Shown here: positions 40,414 through 49,341 of the stretch, in pieces
Layout: each line of letters starts with the position of its first letter
Numbering within the stretch: position 1 is the first letter of the stretch
The notes under the pieces: generated by a model
What the model was told of the DNA's origin: nothing
Databases searched by the model: none
The model's input: the letters and a program-made list of their open reading frames with translations, nothing else
Translations under genes and position numbers: made by a program
DNA from: Bacillus sp. (in: firmicutes)
GTDB taxonomy: Bacteria > Bacillota > Bacilli > Bacillales > Bacillaceae
Direction of reading: 5' to 3'
DNA length: 52,350 nt
NCBI GenBank assembly: GCA_031180805.1
Contig: JAPSLL010000025.1
Span: 5,083-57,432, forward strand

Positions 40414-40910
40414 GGGGACACCACAATTCTCTTATCCTCATCATCTTGCTCAAATATTGTGCCATCATGCTTATATTTTTTTAAGATAAAATGAGTTGTA
40501 GTTGATAAGACAGAGTCTAATGTCGAAAGTTTCTCTGATACAAATTGAGCAATTGCAGACATCGATTTTCCTTCTATAATAACGGACAGGTCGTAAGCTC
40601 CTGACATTAAATAAACAGATTTTACTTCATTAAAACGATAGATACGGCTTGCGATTTCATCGAATCCAACACCACGCTTAGGCTGAACCTTTACATCAAT
40701 CATCGCTTTAACACCTTCATGGCCATCAACTTTTCGCCAGTTCACTTGTGCAGTATAATCAACGATAATGCGTTGGTCTTCAAGGTTTTTTATAATTTTT
40801 TTCGTTTCTTCCTCAGTTAAATCAATCATTTTGGCGATTTGTTCCGCAGATAAGCGACAGTCATTTTCTAAGATTTCTAAAATCTCGACTTCCTTGTCTG
40901 TAAACTTCAT
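40410..40910 (-). CDS. alaR: Lrp/AsnC-family regulator AlaR
   Basis: Feast/famine regulator (166 aa). The N-terminal helix-turn-helix (about residues 5-55) contains EILENDCRLSAEQIAKMIDLTEEE. The RAM ligand-binding domain (about 70-150) has GVGFDEIASRIYRFNEVKSVYLMSGAYDLSV. In B. subtilis AlaR (YugG) controls the alaRT operon. GGAGTGGTG precedes ATG 40910; the upstream in-frame start is not supported. Confidence 0.92.
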   Translation of the reverse strand: MKFTDKEVEILEILENDCRLSAEQIAKMIDLTEEETKKIIKNLEDQRIIVDYTAQVNWRKVDGHEGVKAMIDVKVQPKRGVGFDEIASRIYRFNEVKSVYLMSGAYDLSVIIEGKSMSAIAQFVSEKLSTLDSVLSTTTHFILKKYKHDGTIFEQDDEDKRIVVSP

Positions 40911-41197
40911 TTTCACCACTCCCACTTTTCAAATCTTCAGATAATTATACCACTTAAAAATCCTTTTTCCTACGATTAGACAAAAGAATTATGGGTAAGT
41001 TTTTACAGGTGTTTTTTCCTTGTGCTAAGCTAAAACTAACAGCAATTAGTGGATTATTTTTGCCTGCTCTGGGCTCTTATAGCTACCCTTCCTTTATTCC
41101 ATTTTGTTAGCCCGTAAGAATCATGATATTTACCTGAGTAAAACTTAATTTTATCATATATTACCATACTATTTATAGGAAAAATGGAGTGAATAAT
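40911..41197. other. alaR-yugF divergent intergenic region
   Basis: This 287-nt region contains the promoters of alaR and yugF. I see no ORF, no strong dyad and no consensus -35/-10 pair that I would defend. Confidence 0.4.
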
Positions 41198-42028
41198 ATG
41201 GAGAATCATTATTATGCAAATACAATGAAAATTCTTGGCGTGAATGTGCATTATGAGGTTTATGAAAGGGATCCATCAAAGCCAACGCTTGTCTTATTAC
41301 ATGGTTTCTTGTCTTCAACCTTTTGCTATCGAAAAATTATCCCTATGCTTAAGAATGAATTTAATTTGCTTGCGATCGATCTACCTCCATTTGGAAAATC
41401 AGAAAAATCAACAAGGTTTGTTCATTCCTACTCAAATATGGCAAATTTAGTCATTCAATTAGTTGAAAGTTTGCGCATCAAAAGAGCGTTTATTTTAGGT
41501 CATTCGATGGGTGGACAAGTTTCTCTCGTAGCAGCTAATAAAAGACCAGACTTATTTGAAAAGGTTATCCTCCTATGCAGCTCAAGCTATATGAAACGGA
41601 TTAGCGGAACGCTAAAATTCGGCTCATATATTCCCTACTTTTATTTAGGTATCAAACATTGGCTTGCGAAACAAGGTGTCCTAAAAAACTTATATAATGT
41701 TGTTTATGACCGTTCACTTATTGATGAAGAAATGATGCAAGGGTATTTAGAGCCTTTTCATGACAATGGGATATTTAGAGCTTTGAATCGAATGATTCGT
41801 GACCATGAAGGAGATTTAGCACCAGAGGAATTAAAGCGTATCGAACAGCCAAGTCTCCTCATTTGGGGAAATGAAGACAAGGTTGTTCCAGTTCATATCG
41901 GTGAAAGATTAAAAAATGATTTACCTAATTCGATCTTCTATTCATTAAAGGACACTGGGCACCTAGTTCCTGAGGAGCGTCCAGAATATGTAACGGAAAA
42001 GATTCTCGACTTCTGTCATGCTAATTAA
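41198..42028 (+). CDS. yugF: Alpha/beta-hydrolase YugF
   Basis: Serine hydrolase (276 aa) of the alpha/beta fold, probably an esterase of unknown substrate. The oxyanion motif is LLHGFLSST, the nucleophile elbow GHSMGGQVS (Ser near residue 105), the acid Asp in IWGNEDKVVP and the base His in DTGHLVPEE. There is no signal peptide. ATG 41198 has GGAG 8 nt upstream. Position and length match B. subtilis yugF. Confidence 0.92.
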   Translation: MENHYYANTMKILGVNVHYEVYERDPSKPTLVLLHGFLSSTFCYRKIIPMLKNEFNLLAIDLPPFGKSEKSTRFVHSYSNMANLVIQLVESLRIKRAFILGHSMGGQVSLVAANKRPDLFEKVILLCSSSYMKRISGTLKFGSYIPYFYLGIKHWLAKQGVLKNLYNVVYDRSLIDEEMMQGYLEPFHDNGIFRALNRMIRDHEGDLAPEELKRIEQPSLLIWGNEDKVVPVHIGERLKNDLPNSIFYSLKDTGHLVPEERPEYVTEKILDFCHAN

Positions 42029-42035
42029 AAGAGTC

Positions 42036-42109
42036 GCGCCTTACTTAGCCCCTTACAAGGATACAAATCCATTTACAAAAATGCCTTTAGATCAGATGGG
42101 GCTAGGCGC
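42036..42109. repeat. Shortened copy of the dispersed palindromic repeat
   Basis: GCGCC and AGCCCC (42036-42052) pair with GGGGCT-A-GGCGC (42098-42109). It follows yugF immediately and may serve as its transcript end, although no U-tract follows. Confidence 0.55.
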
Positions 42110-42172
42110 ACTATATAAATAACTAGCTGTTTATTTATACTTGAGAGTATGTTTATACTCCCACCAAATTAT

Positions 42173-42433
42173 TTAAATTTCACAGCTACTTGTCTGTTTA
42201 ATAAATAGTAATTGCTTCGCAAGTTTTTCACATGTCTGGAGTGGAATGATTTCTTCAAATGAAAACTCATAAATTGCTTGAATTTTTCTAGCAAGAAGCA
42301 TTACATCATCAAAGGCATACACTGCTTGTAACACATCAACAACTTCCGTTTCATAGCTTCCTTCTCCATACCCTAGCGGATCCCATTGTAGTAAAACTTC
42401 CATTAATTTAAGATTCGTTTGTTGAGCTTCCAT
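42173..42433 (-). CDS. yugE: DUF1871 protein YugE
   Basis: Small cytosolic helical protein of 86 aa, the same length as B. subtilis YugE (DUF1871). The conserved segment is LLQWDPLGYGEGSYETEVVDVLQAV. Function is unknown. AAGGTG lies 6 nt before the ATG. It sits between two repeat elements on the strand opposite to yugF and patB. Confidence 0.92.
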   Translation of the reverse strand: MEAQQTNLKLMEVLLQWDPLGYGEGSYETEVVDVLQAVYAFDDVMLLARKIQAIYEFSFEEIIPLQTCEKLAKQLLFIKQTSSCEI

Positions 42434-42510
42434 TTTTTCACCTTATTAAATCTTATTTTTTGCACTGTCATTGTAACATATATATGATGAAAGAGAACAA
42501 TTAGAAATGT

Positions 42511-42592
42511 GAAAGCGCCTCGTTTAGCCTAGGGCAAAAAACCGAATCAAAATAGAAGGTGCTCTTTGGGCTTGGCGTGGAGCTAGACACAA
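42511..42592. repeat. Dispersed palindromic repeat upstream of patB
   Basis: GAAAGCGCCTCGTTTAGCC at the left and GGCTTGGCGTGGAGCTAGACA-type right end are those of the element at 28041, with a shortened centre. It lies 38 nt upstream of patB. Confidence 0.65.
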
Positions 42593-42629
42593 GAAAAAAG
42601 CAATTAAAAAATACTTAAGCGAGGTGTGA

Positions 42630-43799
42630 ATGGTGAATCGATTTGATGAAATCATAAATCGAAGAGAAACAAATTCCGTAAAGTGGAATACGAAGGAAAT
42701 GTTTGGTGATGAGGAAATTTTGCCAATGTGGGTTGCAGATATGGACTTTCCGGCTCCAGCTGAGGTCATCGAAGCCATTAAAAATCGAGCAGACCACGGG
42801 ATATTCGGGTATACGATGCCAGGAGAAGGAACAGAGAAAGCGATACGAAGCTGGTTGAAAAATCGCCATCACTGGGAAATAGAGGAGAATATTCTTACCT
42901 ACAGCCCTGGAATCGTAACAGCTATTAGTATGGCGATTCAAACATATACTGGACCTGAAGACAAAATTGTCGTGCAGCCACCTGTATATTATCCTTTCTT
43001 TGAAATGGCGAAAAAGCATAAACGTGAAGTTCTTTACAACGAGCTTTTACTAAATGAGCATCATCGTTATGAAATCAATTTTGATGATTTTGAAGCAAAG
43101 CTTGCAGATCCGAATACAAAAATGTTTATCCTCTGTAATCCTCATAATCCTGGGGGAAGAGTGTGGAGTAAAGAGGAATTAACGAAAATAGGGGAATTGT
43201 GTTTAAAGCATGATGTTTTAATCATCTCAGATGATATTCACTCTGATTTATTATTATTCGGTAATGAATACACACCAATCGCATCGATTAGTAAAGAAAT
43301 TGCTGACAATACAATAACATGCATTGCACCTAGTAAAACATTCAACCTTGCTGGCTTACAGGCTTCTGTACTCATCATTCCGAATGCTTCTCTAAGAAGA
43401 AAATTCAATTCAACTCTTCAGCTACATGGGTTATTTGGATTAAATACACTTGGAACAGATGCAATGGAAGCCGCATATAATTACGGTAATGACTGGCTTG
43501 ATAAATTAATTACGTACTTAGAGGAAAATGTTACTGAAGTAGAAAAGGTTATAAACGAAAAACTGCCACAGTTAAACGTTATGAGACCTGAATCTACTTA
43601 TTTAATTTGGATAGATGCTAGAAGTCTACATAAAACAGATGATGAAATAAAGGAATTACTTTATAAAAAGGGAAAATTAGCTTTAGAGCCAGGCTCAAAA
43701 TTTGGCGAAAACGGTGCTGGCTTCCTCCGCATGAATATCGCTTGTCCAAAGGAAACATTACAGGAAGGACTTAAACGCCTCGTTCATGCATTGACATAA
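42630..43799 (+). CDS. patB: PatB, C-S lyase / aminotransferase-fold enzyme
   Basis: PLP enzyme (389 aa) of the MalY/PatB group, cleaving cystathionine or related thioethers at the C-S bond. The N-terminal signature is MWVADMDFPAP. PLP contacts are CNPHNPGGRVW and ISDDIHSDLL; the PLP lysine lies in APSKTFNLAGLQ and the carboxylate Arg in FLRMNIACP. GAGGTG lies 3 nt before ATG 42630 and 6 nt before GTG 42633, so the start may be either. It occurs in the same order in B. subtilis. A terminator follows. Confidence 0.94.
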   Translation: MVNRFDEIINRRETNSVKWNTKEMFGDEEILPMWVADMDFPAPAEVIEAIKNRADHGIFGYTMPGEGTEKAIRSWLKNRHHWEIEENILTYSPGIVTAISMAIQTYTGPEDKIVVQPPVYYPFFEMAKKHKREVLYNELLLNEHHRYEINFDDFEAKLADPNTKMFILCNPHNPGGRVWSKEELTKIGELCLKHDVLIISDDIHSDLLLFGNEYTPIASISKEIADNTITCIAPSKTFNLAGLQASVLIIPNASLRRKFNSTLQLHGLFGLNTLGTDAMEAAYNYGNDWLDKLITYLEENVTEVEKVINEKLPQLNVMRPESTYLIWIDARSLHKTDDEIKELLYKKGKLALEPGSKFGENGAGFLRMNIACPKETLQEGLKRLVHALT

Positions 43800-43830
43800 G
43801 AAAGCAAATGATATTCCGTTAAGATTAGTC

Positions 43831-43877
43831 AGGTCTGATCCTTTTCCAACGCTTGGATGTTAGGTATCAGACCTTTT
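43831..43877 (+). terminator. patB terminator
   Basis: AGGTCTGAT (43831-43839) pairs perfectly with ATCAGACCT (43866-43874), followed by TTTTT. The loop is 26 nt. Confidence 0.75.
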
Positions 43878-43882
43878 TGCAG

Positions 43883-44086
43883 TTATTCCTTTTCTTCACT
43901 TTTAACTGATTGTTGGAAATGCTTGTCCACTTCTCCTTCCTCTTTTTTTGATAGTTTTACGATAAAACGAAAGGCAAAAAACGCTCCGATTCCAAAAATA
44001 ACCATAGTGATAACTGCTGGTATATACTCTGTTTTATCCTCTGGGAAGTATAGAAATAATCCTACTATTAATTGAAGCTGCTCCAT
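43883..44086 (-). CDS. Small single-span membrane protein
   Basis: 67-aa protein with one TM helix (about residues 22-43, IPAVITMVIFGIGAFFAFRFIV) and a charged C-terminal tail rich in Lys and Glu. Start ATG 44086 has AAAGG about 10 nt upstream; the longer frame is not supported. It is convergent with patB and divergent from kapB. I do not recognise the family. Confidence 0.62.
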   Translation of the reverse strand: MEQLQLIVGLFLYFPEDKTEYIPAVITMVIFGIGAFFAFRFIVKLSKKEEGEVDKHFQQSVKSEEKE

Positions 44087-44207
44087 ATATTCACAACCTT
44101 TCATTATTACTATAGCAAGCTTTTCGCAAATTACAAATGTGATTCTCTTAGCTGAACATGTTATGATGAACATATCATAAACTACTGATTAAAAGGAATG
44201 ATTTTAA

Positions 44208-44594
44208 ATGGAAGAACGAATGATTGGGGATATCGTAACTGGTATTTACAAAACAGGAAAATATATTGGGGAAATTACCGATATTCGGCCGATGCATTAC
44301 CTTGTTAAAGTGAAAGCTGTTCTAAAGCATCCTCAGCAAGGTGACCTACATCATCCAAAAGATGCTGATGTTCAGTTCTTTCATGAACGCCGCGCCCTAG
44401 CTTTCAATGAACAAACAAATGTTCCAAAGAAAATGGTTAAGCCTTTCGATGGGGATATCCCTGACTATCAGGAATCATTAAAAAACGCATTAACCGAATT
44501 AAGAGAAGAGCTTATGCAATTGAACACTCCTTGGGCAGAGCAATCTTTAAGCAATCTTTCTCGTTTAGAAGCAGATTATTTCCCGAATAAATGA
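44208..44594 (+). CDS. kapB: Sporulation kinase-associated protein KapB
   Basis: 128-aa protein of the KapB family, which in B. subtilis is needed for KinB to feed the sporulation phosphorelay. The N-terminal SH3-like beta region GDIVTGIYKTGKYIGEITDIRP...YLVKVKAVLKHP is followed by a helical C-terminus. There is no signal peptide and no cysteine at all, so the traditional name 'lipoprotein B' cannot describe this protein; it should be cytosolic. AAAGGA lies 11 nt before the ATG. It is followed by convergent kapD. Confidence 0.93.
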   Translation: MEERMIGDIVTGIYKTGKYIGEITDIRPMHYLVKVKAVLKHPQQGDLHHPKDADVQFFHERRALAFNEQTNVPKKMVKPFDGDIPDYQESLKNALTELREELMQLNTPWAEQSLSNLSRLEADYFPNK

Positions 44595-44604
44595 GGCTTA
44601 TATC

Positions 44605-44667
44605 TACTCAATAACAATATTTGTTTTAACTCTTACAATCTTCATATACAAATAATGTTATTGAGTA
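44605..44667. terminator. Long inverted repeat between kapB and kapD
   Basis: TACTCAATAACAATATTTG (44605-44623) pairs with CAAATAATGTTATTGAGTA (44649-44667) over 19 bp with one mismatch. It lies between convergent genes without a U-tract, so it may be a bidirectional terminator or mRNA-stabilising stem. Confidence 0.5.
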
Positions 44668-44711
44668 AGCCAGCCAAAATAACATTAATTTATAAACGAG
44701 ATTCCTCTCCT

Positions 44712-45338
44712 TTATGTTGCATATTTACCTAAAACCTTCGTTAAATCAATTCTGTCTCCGATTGTTGGTGGTTCTGGTTTTTGCAAATAACGCTTATCCT
44801 CTTCAACGAGCTTGAATAAATGATATGTTGTTAGAGCATCATCTAATGCACGATGATGTTTACCTGTCGCCTTTTTCCCGTAATCCTCAACAGCCTTCCA
44901 AAGGCCTGTTTGATTACGGTCTCCGAAAAATTTTTTATATTCCATCGAAAGGTCTCTACATTCGCCTGTAAAAGGGAATTCTTCACCATTCATTTTGCAG
45001 TTGTGCCGCAGTACTTTCATATCCATATTCCCCCATGTAATAATCGTCGCAGGGGAATCGTTCGTATATTTTTTTAATACAGTTAATAATTCTTGAAAGG
45101 TTATACCAGAATCAATTTTAGATTGGGAAATTTGGAGAAAGGTTTTACACCTTTCACTCAATAACGGAAAACGATTTGGTTTTACGTAAGAGGAAAATTG
45201 GTCTTCAATTTTTTGATTACGAACAGCTACGAGCCCTACTTCAATTATTTCAGGATAAAATCCAACAGGATCAGATTTCCCCTCTGGCATCGTAAACTCA
45301 AAATCAATAAATAATAATAATGGTTCTTGTCCCTCCAA
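44712..45338 (-). CDS. kapD: KapD, DEDDh exonuclease-fold sporulation inhibitor
   Basis: Protein of 208 aa with the DnaQ-like 3'-5' exonuclease fold: ExoI FIDFEFT (residues 10-16), ExoII ITWGNMDMKVL and ExoIII HHRALDDALTT. All DEDDh catalytic residues appear present, so nuclease activity is plausible. In B. subtilis KapD inhibits the KinA sporulation pathway. TTG start at 45338, with GAGGGGTG about 7 nt upstream. Confidence 0.93.
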   Translation of the reverse strand: MEGQEPLLLFIDFEFTMPEGKSDPVGFYPEIIEVGLVAVRNQKIEDQFSSYVKPNRFPLLSERCKTFLQISQSKIDSGITFQELLTVLKKYTNDSPATIITWGNMDMKVLRHNCKMNGEEFPFTGECRDLSMEYKKFFGDRNQTGLWKAVEDYGKKATGKHHRALDDALTTYHLFKLVEEDKRYLQKPEPPTIGDRIDLTKVLGKYAT

Positions 45339-45609
45339 CCTATTTCACCCCTCTTTCTTCAACTTTCCATTTTTTATTATTATATCATCGACGCTTCTGA
45401 TTAACTTCAAATTTTCGAAAAATAATGAATTATCCCTTGTCTATTTTTTTACTTTATGGACGGTTGTTTCAGGTTTCATTTTGAAGCTACTATTAAGTAG
45501 AAAAATGGATAAATTAGAAAAATCAGCAAAATAATATTGCTCCTAAGTTGGTCAAGATCGGTTACAATAAAGAAAAGAATCATAACGTGAGAAAGAGTGT
45601 GAATGTAAT

Positions 45610-47472
45610 TTGAGGAGAATAGTTGGATGGATTTGTATCATCTTCATGATTCCGATTTTCTTATTATGTGGCTTTGTTGCCGGAAAGGAATCAAAGGCTG
45701 TAAAAGGATTAGGAACCGTTTTAGATGAAAAACTCCCCTTAAGTAATGTTGAGTTATCACAAAATAGTTTTATTTTCGATAGTGAGGGTCAATTAGTTTC
45801 AGAAGTAATTTCAAATCAACAAAATCGCAATTATATTGCTTATCATGATGTCCCTGATCCCGTTAAAAACATTTTTATTACATCAGAGGATCAGCGTTTT
45901 TTTGAGCATCTAGGGTTTGATCCGGCCGGGATGTTACGAGCAGTGTTTATAAATGCACAATCGCAATCTGTTGAACAAGGCGGCAGTACGATTACCCAGC
46001 AGCTAGCACGTAACGTCTATTTAAATCATGACAGAACCTATAACAGAAAGCTGAGTGAATTACTTTATTCCTATCAGCTTGAAAGAACCTTTACGAAGGA
46101 GCAAATATTCGAGGGATATTTAAATGCGATTTATTTCGGTCATGGCGCTTATGGGATTGGAACAGCAGCAACCTATTATTTTAGCAAGCAATTACAGGAG
46201 CTAAACCTTGCTGAGCTAGCATTTATAAGTGCTATCCCGAACAATCCATCGTTATATGACCCAGTCAAAAACTTTAAGAATACAAAGCAACGTCAGGAAC
46301 GATTACTAACAATGCTGCATGAAAACGGCACTATAACAAAGCAGGAGCTTGATGAAGCAAAAGCTTATAAAATAACCCTATCAATTAAAAAGCCTGTGGA
46401 TACAAATCCACACTATGTCACATATGTCCACCAGGAATTAAAGCAATTAATTTCTGAAACGGAAGGCTTTTCTGATAGATTGGCAAATGCCAAGCAAGCA
46501 AAGGAAAAAGAAAAGATCCAAACTGAATTAACAGATCGTGTAAATGATGTTTTAAGCAAGGGCGTTATTATTTATACAGGCTTGGATTCATCAATTCAAG
46601 CAAAATTAGAGCAAGCCGTTGCCACACATCTTCCTGATCAAAATGTCCAAAGTGCTGCGGCAGTCGTTGATCACGAATCACATCGCATTGTTGCTTTATA
46701 TGGCGGAAAGGATTACGAAAAGTTTTCATTTAATCGTGCTTACCAGGCATATCGACAGCCAGGCTCCGCAATAAAGCCATTATTAGACTATGCTCCATAT
46801 ATTGATATAACAGGTGTAACAGCAAAATCAAAAATCGATGCGAGCGAATTTTGTAAAGGTGATTATTGCCCTGAGAATTATAGTAAACAAGATTATGGAA
46901 CAGTCTCAATTGATACAGCATTAAAATATTCGTATAATGCCGCAGCAGTAAGACTTTTGGATACAATCGGCATTGAAAAAGGCTTTTCCTATTTAAAGCC
47001 TTTCGGATTTAATTCGATAGTTCCAGATGATTATACTCACCTTGCAACGGCAATAGGAGGTTTTAAGGTTGGGCTATCTCCTTTAGAAATAACAAATGCC
47101 TATTCAACCTTTGGTAACAACGGAGCTTATTACGAAAATCACGCGATAACAAAGGTGACCGATTTATCAGGAAAAACGCTTTATGAATGGAAGGTGCAGC
47201 CTGTTCAAGTTTGGAAGGAGTCAACAAACGATGAAATGCGCTCATTGCTATCATCAGTTGTTAAAAGTGGCACAGGGCAGAAAGCGAGAGTCTCCGGTGA
47301 TTATGTTGGCGGAAAAACAGGAACGACAAATGATTACGCTGATATATGGTTTGTCGGTTTAAAGGACCAGTATACCGCAGGAGTATGGGTTGGTGAAGAT
47401 TCTAATAGTGATGTTAGTCATCTATATCATCAAGGACCCCAAATGCTTATATGGAGAGATACGATGAAATAG
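45610..47472 (+). CDS. pbpD: Class A penicillin-binding protein 4
   Basis: Bifunctional peptidoglycan synthase (620 aa) similar in length to B. subtilis PBP4. A signal anchor lies at about residues 5-24. The GT51 glycosyltransferase has the catalytic Glu in TSEDQRFFEHLGFD (about 93) and GGSTITQQLARN. The transpeptidase has SxxK in GSAIKPL, SxN in YSYNAAA and KTG in GGKTGTTNDYAD. TTG start at 45610 with a weak ribosome binding site. It shares an operon with yuxK, 14 nt downstream. No promoter could be assigned in the 270-nt gap before it. Confidence 0.95.
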   Translation: MRRIVGWICIIFMIPIFLLCGFVAGKESKAVKGLGTVLDEKLPLSNVELSQNSFIFDSEGQLVSEVISNQQNRNYIAYHDVPDPVKNIFITSEDQRFFEHLGFDPAGMLRAVFINAQSQSVEQGGSTITQQLARNVYLNHDRTYNRKLSELLYSYQLERTFTKEQIFEGYLNAIYFGHGAYGIGTAATYYFSKQLQELNLAELAFISAIPNNPSLYDPVKNFKNTKQRQERLLTMLHENGTITKQELDEAKAYKITLSIKKPVDTNPHYVTYVHQELKQLISETEGFSDRLANAKQAKEKEKIQTELTDRVNDVLSKGVIIYTGLDSSIQAKLEQAVATHLPDQNVQSAAAVVDHESHRIVALYGGKDYEKFSFNRAYQAYRQPGSAIKPLLDYAPYIDITGVTAKSKIDASEFCKGDYCPENYSKQDYGTVSIDTALKYSYNAAAVRLLDTIGIEKGFSYLKPFGFNSIVPDDYTHLATAIGGFKVGLSPLEITNAYSTFGNNGAYYENHAITKVTDLSGKTLYEWKVQPVQVWKESTNDEMRSLLSSVVKSGTGQKARVSGDYVGGKTGTTNDYADIWFVGLKDQYTAGVWVGEDSNSDVSHLYHQGPQMLIWRDTMK

Positions 47473-47486
47473 AAAGAAGGTTTACG

Positions 47487-47894
47487 ATGGATAAAGAACA
47501 ACAACCGGTCATTTTGTTTGATGGTATTTGTCATTTCTGCAATAAGGCTGTGCAATTCATTATTCGCCATGATAAAAAGGAGCAAACAGTATTCGCTGCT
47601 CTCCAATCACCAATTGGGCAAAAATTATTACTACAATATGAGCTCCCAACTGATGAATTTGACAGCTTTATCTTCATTCATAATGGTAAGCTTTATCAAA
47701 AGTCCCAAGCCGCCCTTCAATTGTGTTTACTTTTTGGAGGAGGCTGGAGGCTGCTATATCTCTTTATTATCATTCCAAAGCCAATTAGAGATGGAATTTA
47801 TCAATACATTGCTAAAAATCGTTACAAATGGTTCGGTAAAGCAAACCAATGTATGCTCCCAAGCGCAAAGGTACGAAGCAGATTTTTGTCTTAA
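47487..47894 (+). CDS. yuxK: DCC-family thiol-disulfide oxidoreductase-like protein YuxK
   Basis: DUF393 protein (135 aa) with the N-terminal DGICHFCNKAV motif containing a CxxC pair (residues about 14-17), then RHDKKEQTVFAAL and a C-terminal YRWFG-like ending (NRYKWFGKANQCMLPS). The family has a thioredoxin-like fold; its substrate is unknown. Start 47487 has AAGAAGG 8 nt upstream. It is co-transcribed with pbpD. Confidence 0.9.
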   Translation: MDKEQQPVILFDGICHFCNKAVQFIIRHDKKEQTVFAALQSPIGQKLLLQYELPTDEFDSFIFIHNGKLYQKSQAALQLCLLFGGGWRLLYLFIIIPKPIRDGIYQYIAKNRYKWFGKANQCMLPSAKVRSRFLS

Positions 47895-47912
47895 AATAAC
47901 TTAACTTCAAAT

Positions 47913-47948
47913 AAAAAAGCTGGTTCCTTTGATGGAACCAGCTTTTTT
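47913..47948. terminator. Bidirectional terminator between yuxK and yufK
   Basis: AAAAAAGCTGGTTCC pairs perfectly over 15 bp with GGAACCAGCTTTTTT around a 6-nt loop; U6 on both strands. Confidence 0.9.
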
Positions 47949-47968
47949 AAGTACTCTAAAATCTCCAA

Positions 47969-48532
47969 TTAAATAGGCAAGCTAGCCATGATGCTATTAT
48001 ATAGGCGAAAGCATATATATAAAGTACCTAGTATAAATGAAAACCAAAATAAAACATGGAATAAAACTAAACCAATTAAAGAAGCAGATGTCAATGAGCT
48101 ACTAATTTTATAAACAATAAAAATAAAATAGCAAAGCGTTGCAAGCAAAAATATCCCAATAATTGCAATTGGAAATTGAACCGCAGCTAACGAAAGCGCA
48201 CCTGCTACAAGATAGAAGGATGAGCCACCTCTAATTTTCGTTAAGTTCTCACCTACAATATCCTTTGAAAAAAATAATAATGATAGCTCTGTTACCGTAT
48301 CAGCAATTAGCTTTAATGCAGAAAAGACCATGAAATAAAGCAATGCAAATATGATAAACAACGCCAGCTTAATCCCGTTATTCGAGAAAAATTCTAGCAT
48401 TCCCTCGTAAATTCCCAAAACTTGTAAATAATCTATCACGATCATAACTGTAGCAATTGATAAAGATGTGCTAAATAACAAAATCGTGATAAGTGGAAAA
48501 TAGCTTGTAAAATAAGTGTTTTTCATTTTCAT
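47969..48532 (-). CDS. yufK: YufK family membrane protein
   Basis: Integral membrane protein (187 aa) with five predicted TM segments (about residues 10-35, 50-75, 105-130, 130-150 and 160-182). The N-terminus KNTYFTSYFPLITILLFS resembles B. subtilis YufK, which occupies the same position. Function is unknown. Start 48532 has AAAGGAAC about 7 nt upstream; ATG 48526 is possible. Confidence 0.85.
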   Translation of the reverse strand: MKMKNTYFTSYFPLITILLFSTSLSIATVMIVIDYLQVLGIYEGMLEFFSNNGIKLALFIIFALLYFMVFSALKLIADTVTELSLLFFSKDIVGENLTKIRGGSSFYLVAGALSLAAVQFPIAIIGIFLLATLCYFIFIVYKISSSLTSASLIGLVLFHVLFWFSFILGTLYICFRLYNSIMASLPI

Positions 48533-48716
48533 ATAATAAGTTCCTTTATCAAAGTAAATTGTAACATTATTATGAATTATTACGTTCATTTTGACAAGGG
48601 ATTGAAAGGTGTTTACTTTGTTTTACAGCAAGATTATCTAGTGCTTGAGCGTTATTTTAGCAAGCTATTTACTAATTACTAGACGCTTTTACTTTTTATC
48701 AGATTTTCAAAAATAA

Positions 48717-48741
48717 AACAGGATGTACCTTCCATCCTGTT
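48717..48741 (-). terminator. Terminator overlapping the stop codon of the small secreted-protein gene
   Basis: AACAGGATG (48717-48725) pairs with CATCCTGTT (48733-48741); on the minus strand UUUUAUUUUUG follows. It overlaps the last codon. Confidence 0.75.
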
Positions 48742-48973
48742 AACGTGCAATTACACGAACATATTCGCGTGGTTTAAATTTTTCAATTGCCTTTACTTCC
48801 TCAACTACAATTTCAGAAGGAATAGTAGTTTCGTTATTTAAAAGCTGAGCAGCTGGTCCTTGCAATTCTTCGGGATCAACATAATGTCTATTTAGCTTTG
48901 CATCAACATACCAAGCACTGCAAAACATACTTGAAAACAAACAACCGGCAACTAAAATTTTCCGTTTTGGCAT
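48740..48973 (-). CDS. Small exported or membrane-anchored protein
   Basis: 77-aa protein with a basic start (MPKRK), a hydrophobic stretch to about residue 20 and an acidic, hydrophilic remainder (YVDPEELQGPAAQLLNN...). The sequence LVAGC resembles a lipobox, but the Cys is residue 11, too early for a normal lipoprotein signal. A conventional signal or anchor is more likely. GAGGTGG lies 4 nt before the ATG. No family is recognised. It lies between yufK and mrpA. Confidence 0.62.
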   Translation of the reverse strand: MPKRKILVAGCLFSSMFCSAWYVDAKLNRHYVDPEELQGPAAQLLNNETTIPSEIVVEEVKAIEKFKPREYVRVIAR

Positions 48974-49341
48974 GGAACCACCTCATCTTTATCATGCTCA
49001 CGAAATTTTTAGAATATACAAGTTGAGAAAAATTTGTTATCATTTTTATGTTCATATGAACTTGAAATTGCGAATAAGTATGTATTATTTCATAGTCATA
49101 ATGAAACTCGTGCATAATACACAAATAGGATCATTTTGTAATCTGACTCATTTAGCTGTTAATTTTCTTACATTGTTTCAAATGTAGAGATCGTACAAGC
49201 ATTGAAGCTGTTTTGCAATGAAACTCTAACTGTCTCAGAATGAATTGGACTTATCATGTTTTATGTATCCATTATTTCTTTAGGTTGAAAGACCTCTCAT
49301 AATAAAGAATGGAAATGATTTTATAAGGAGGTTTGCTTTTT
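48974..49341. other. Intergenic region upstream of the mrp operon
   Basis: No gene is supported here. GTTCATATGAAC (49050-49061) is a perfect 12-bp palindrome that could be a regulatory site. The mrp promoter must be here, but I cannot assign it with confidence. Confidence 0.4.

Noticed and set aside
48740-48973. Lipoprotein assignment from LVAGC
   Set aside because: The cysteine is residue 11, leaving too short a hydrophobic region for signal peptidase II processing.
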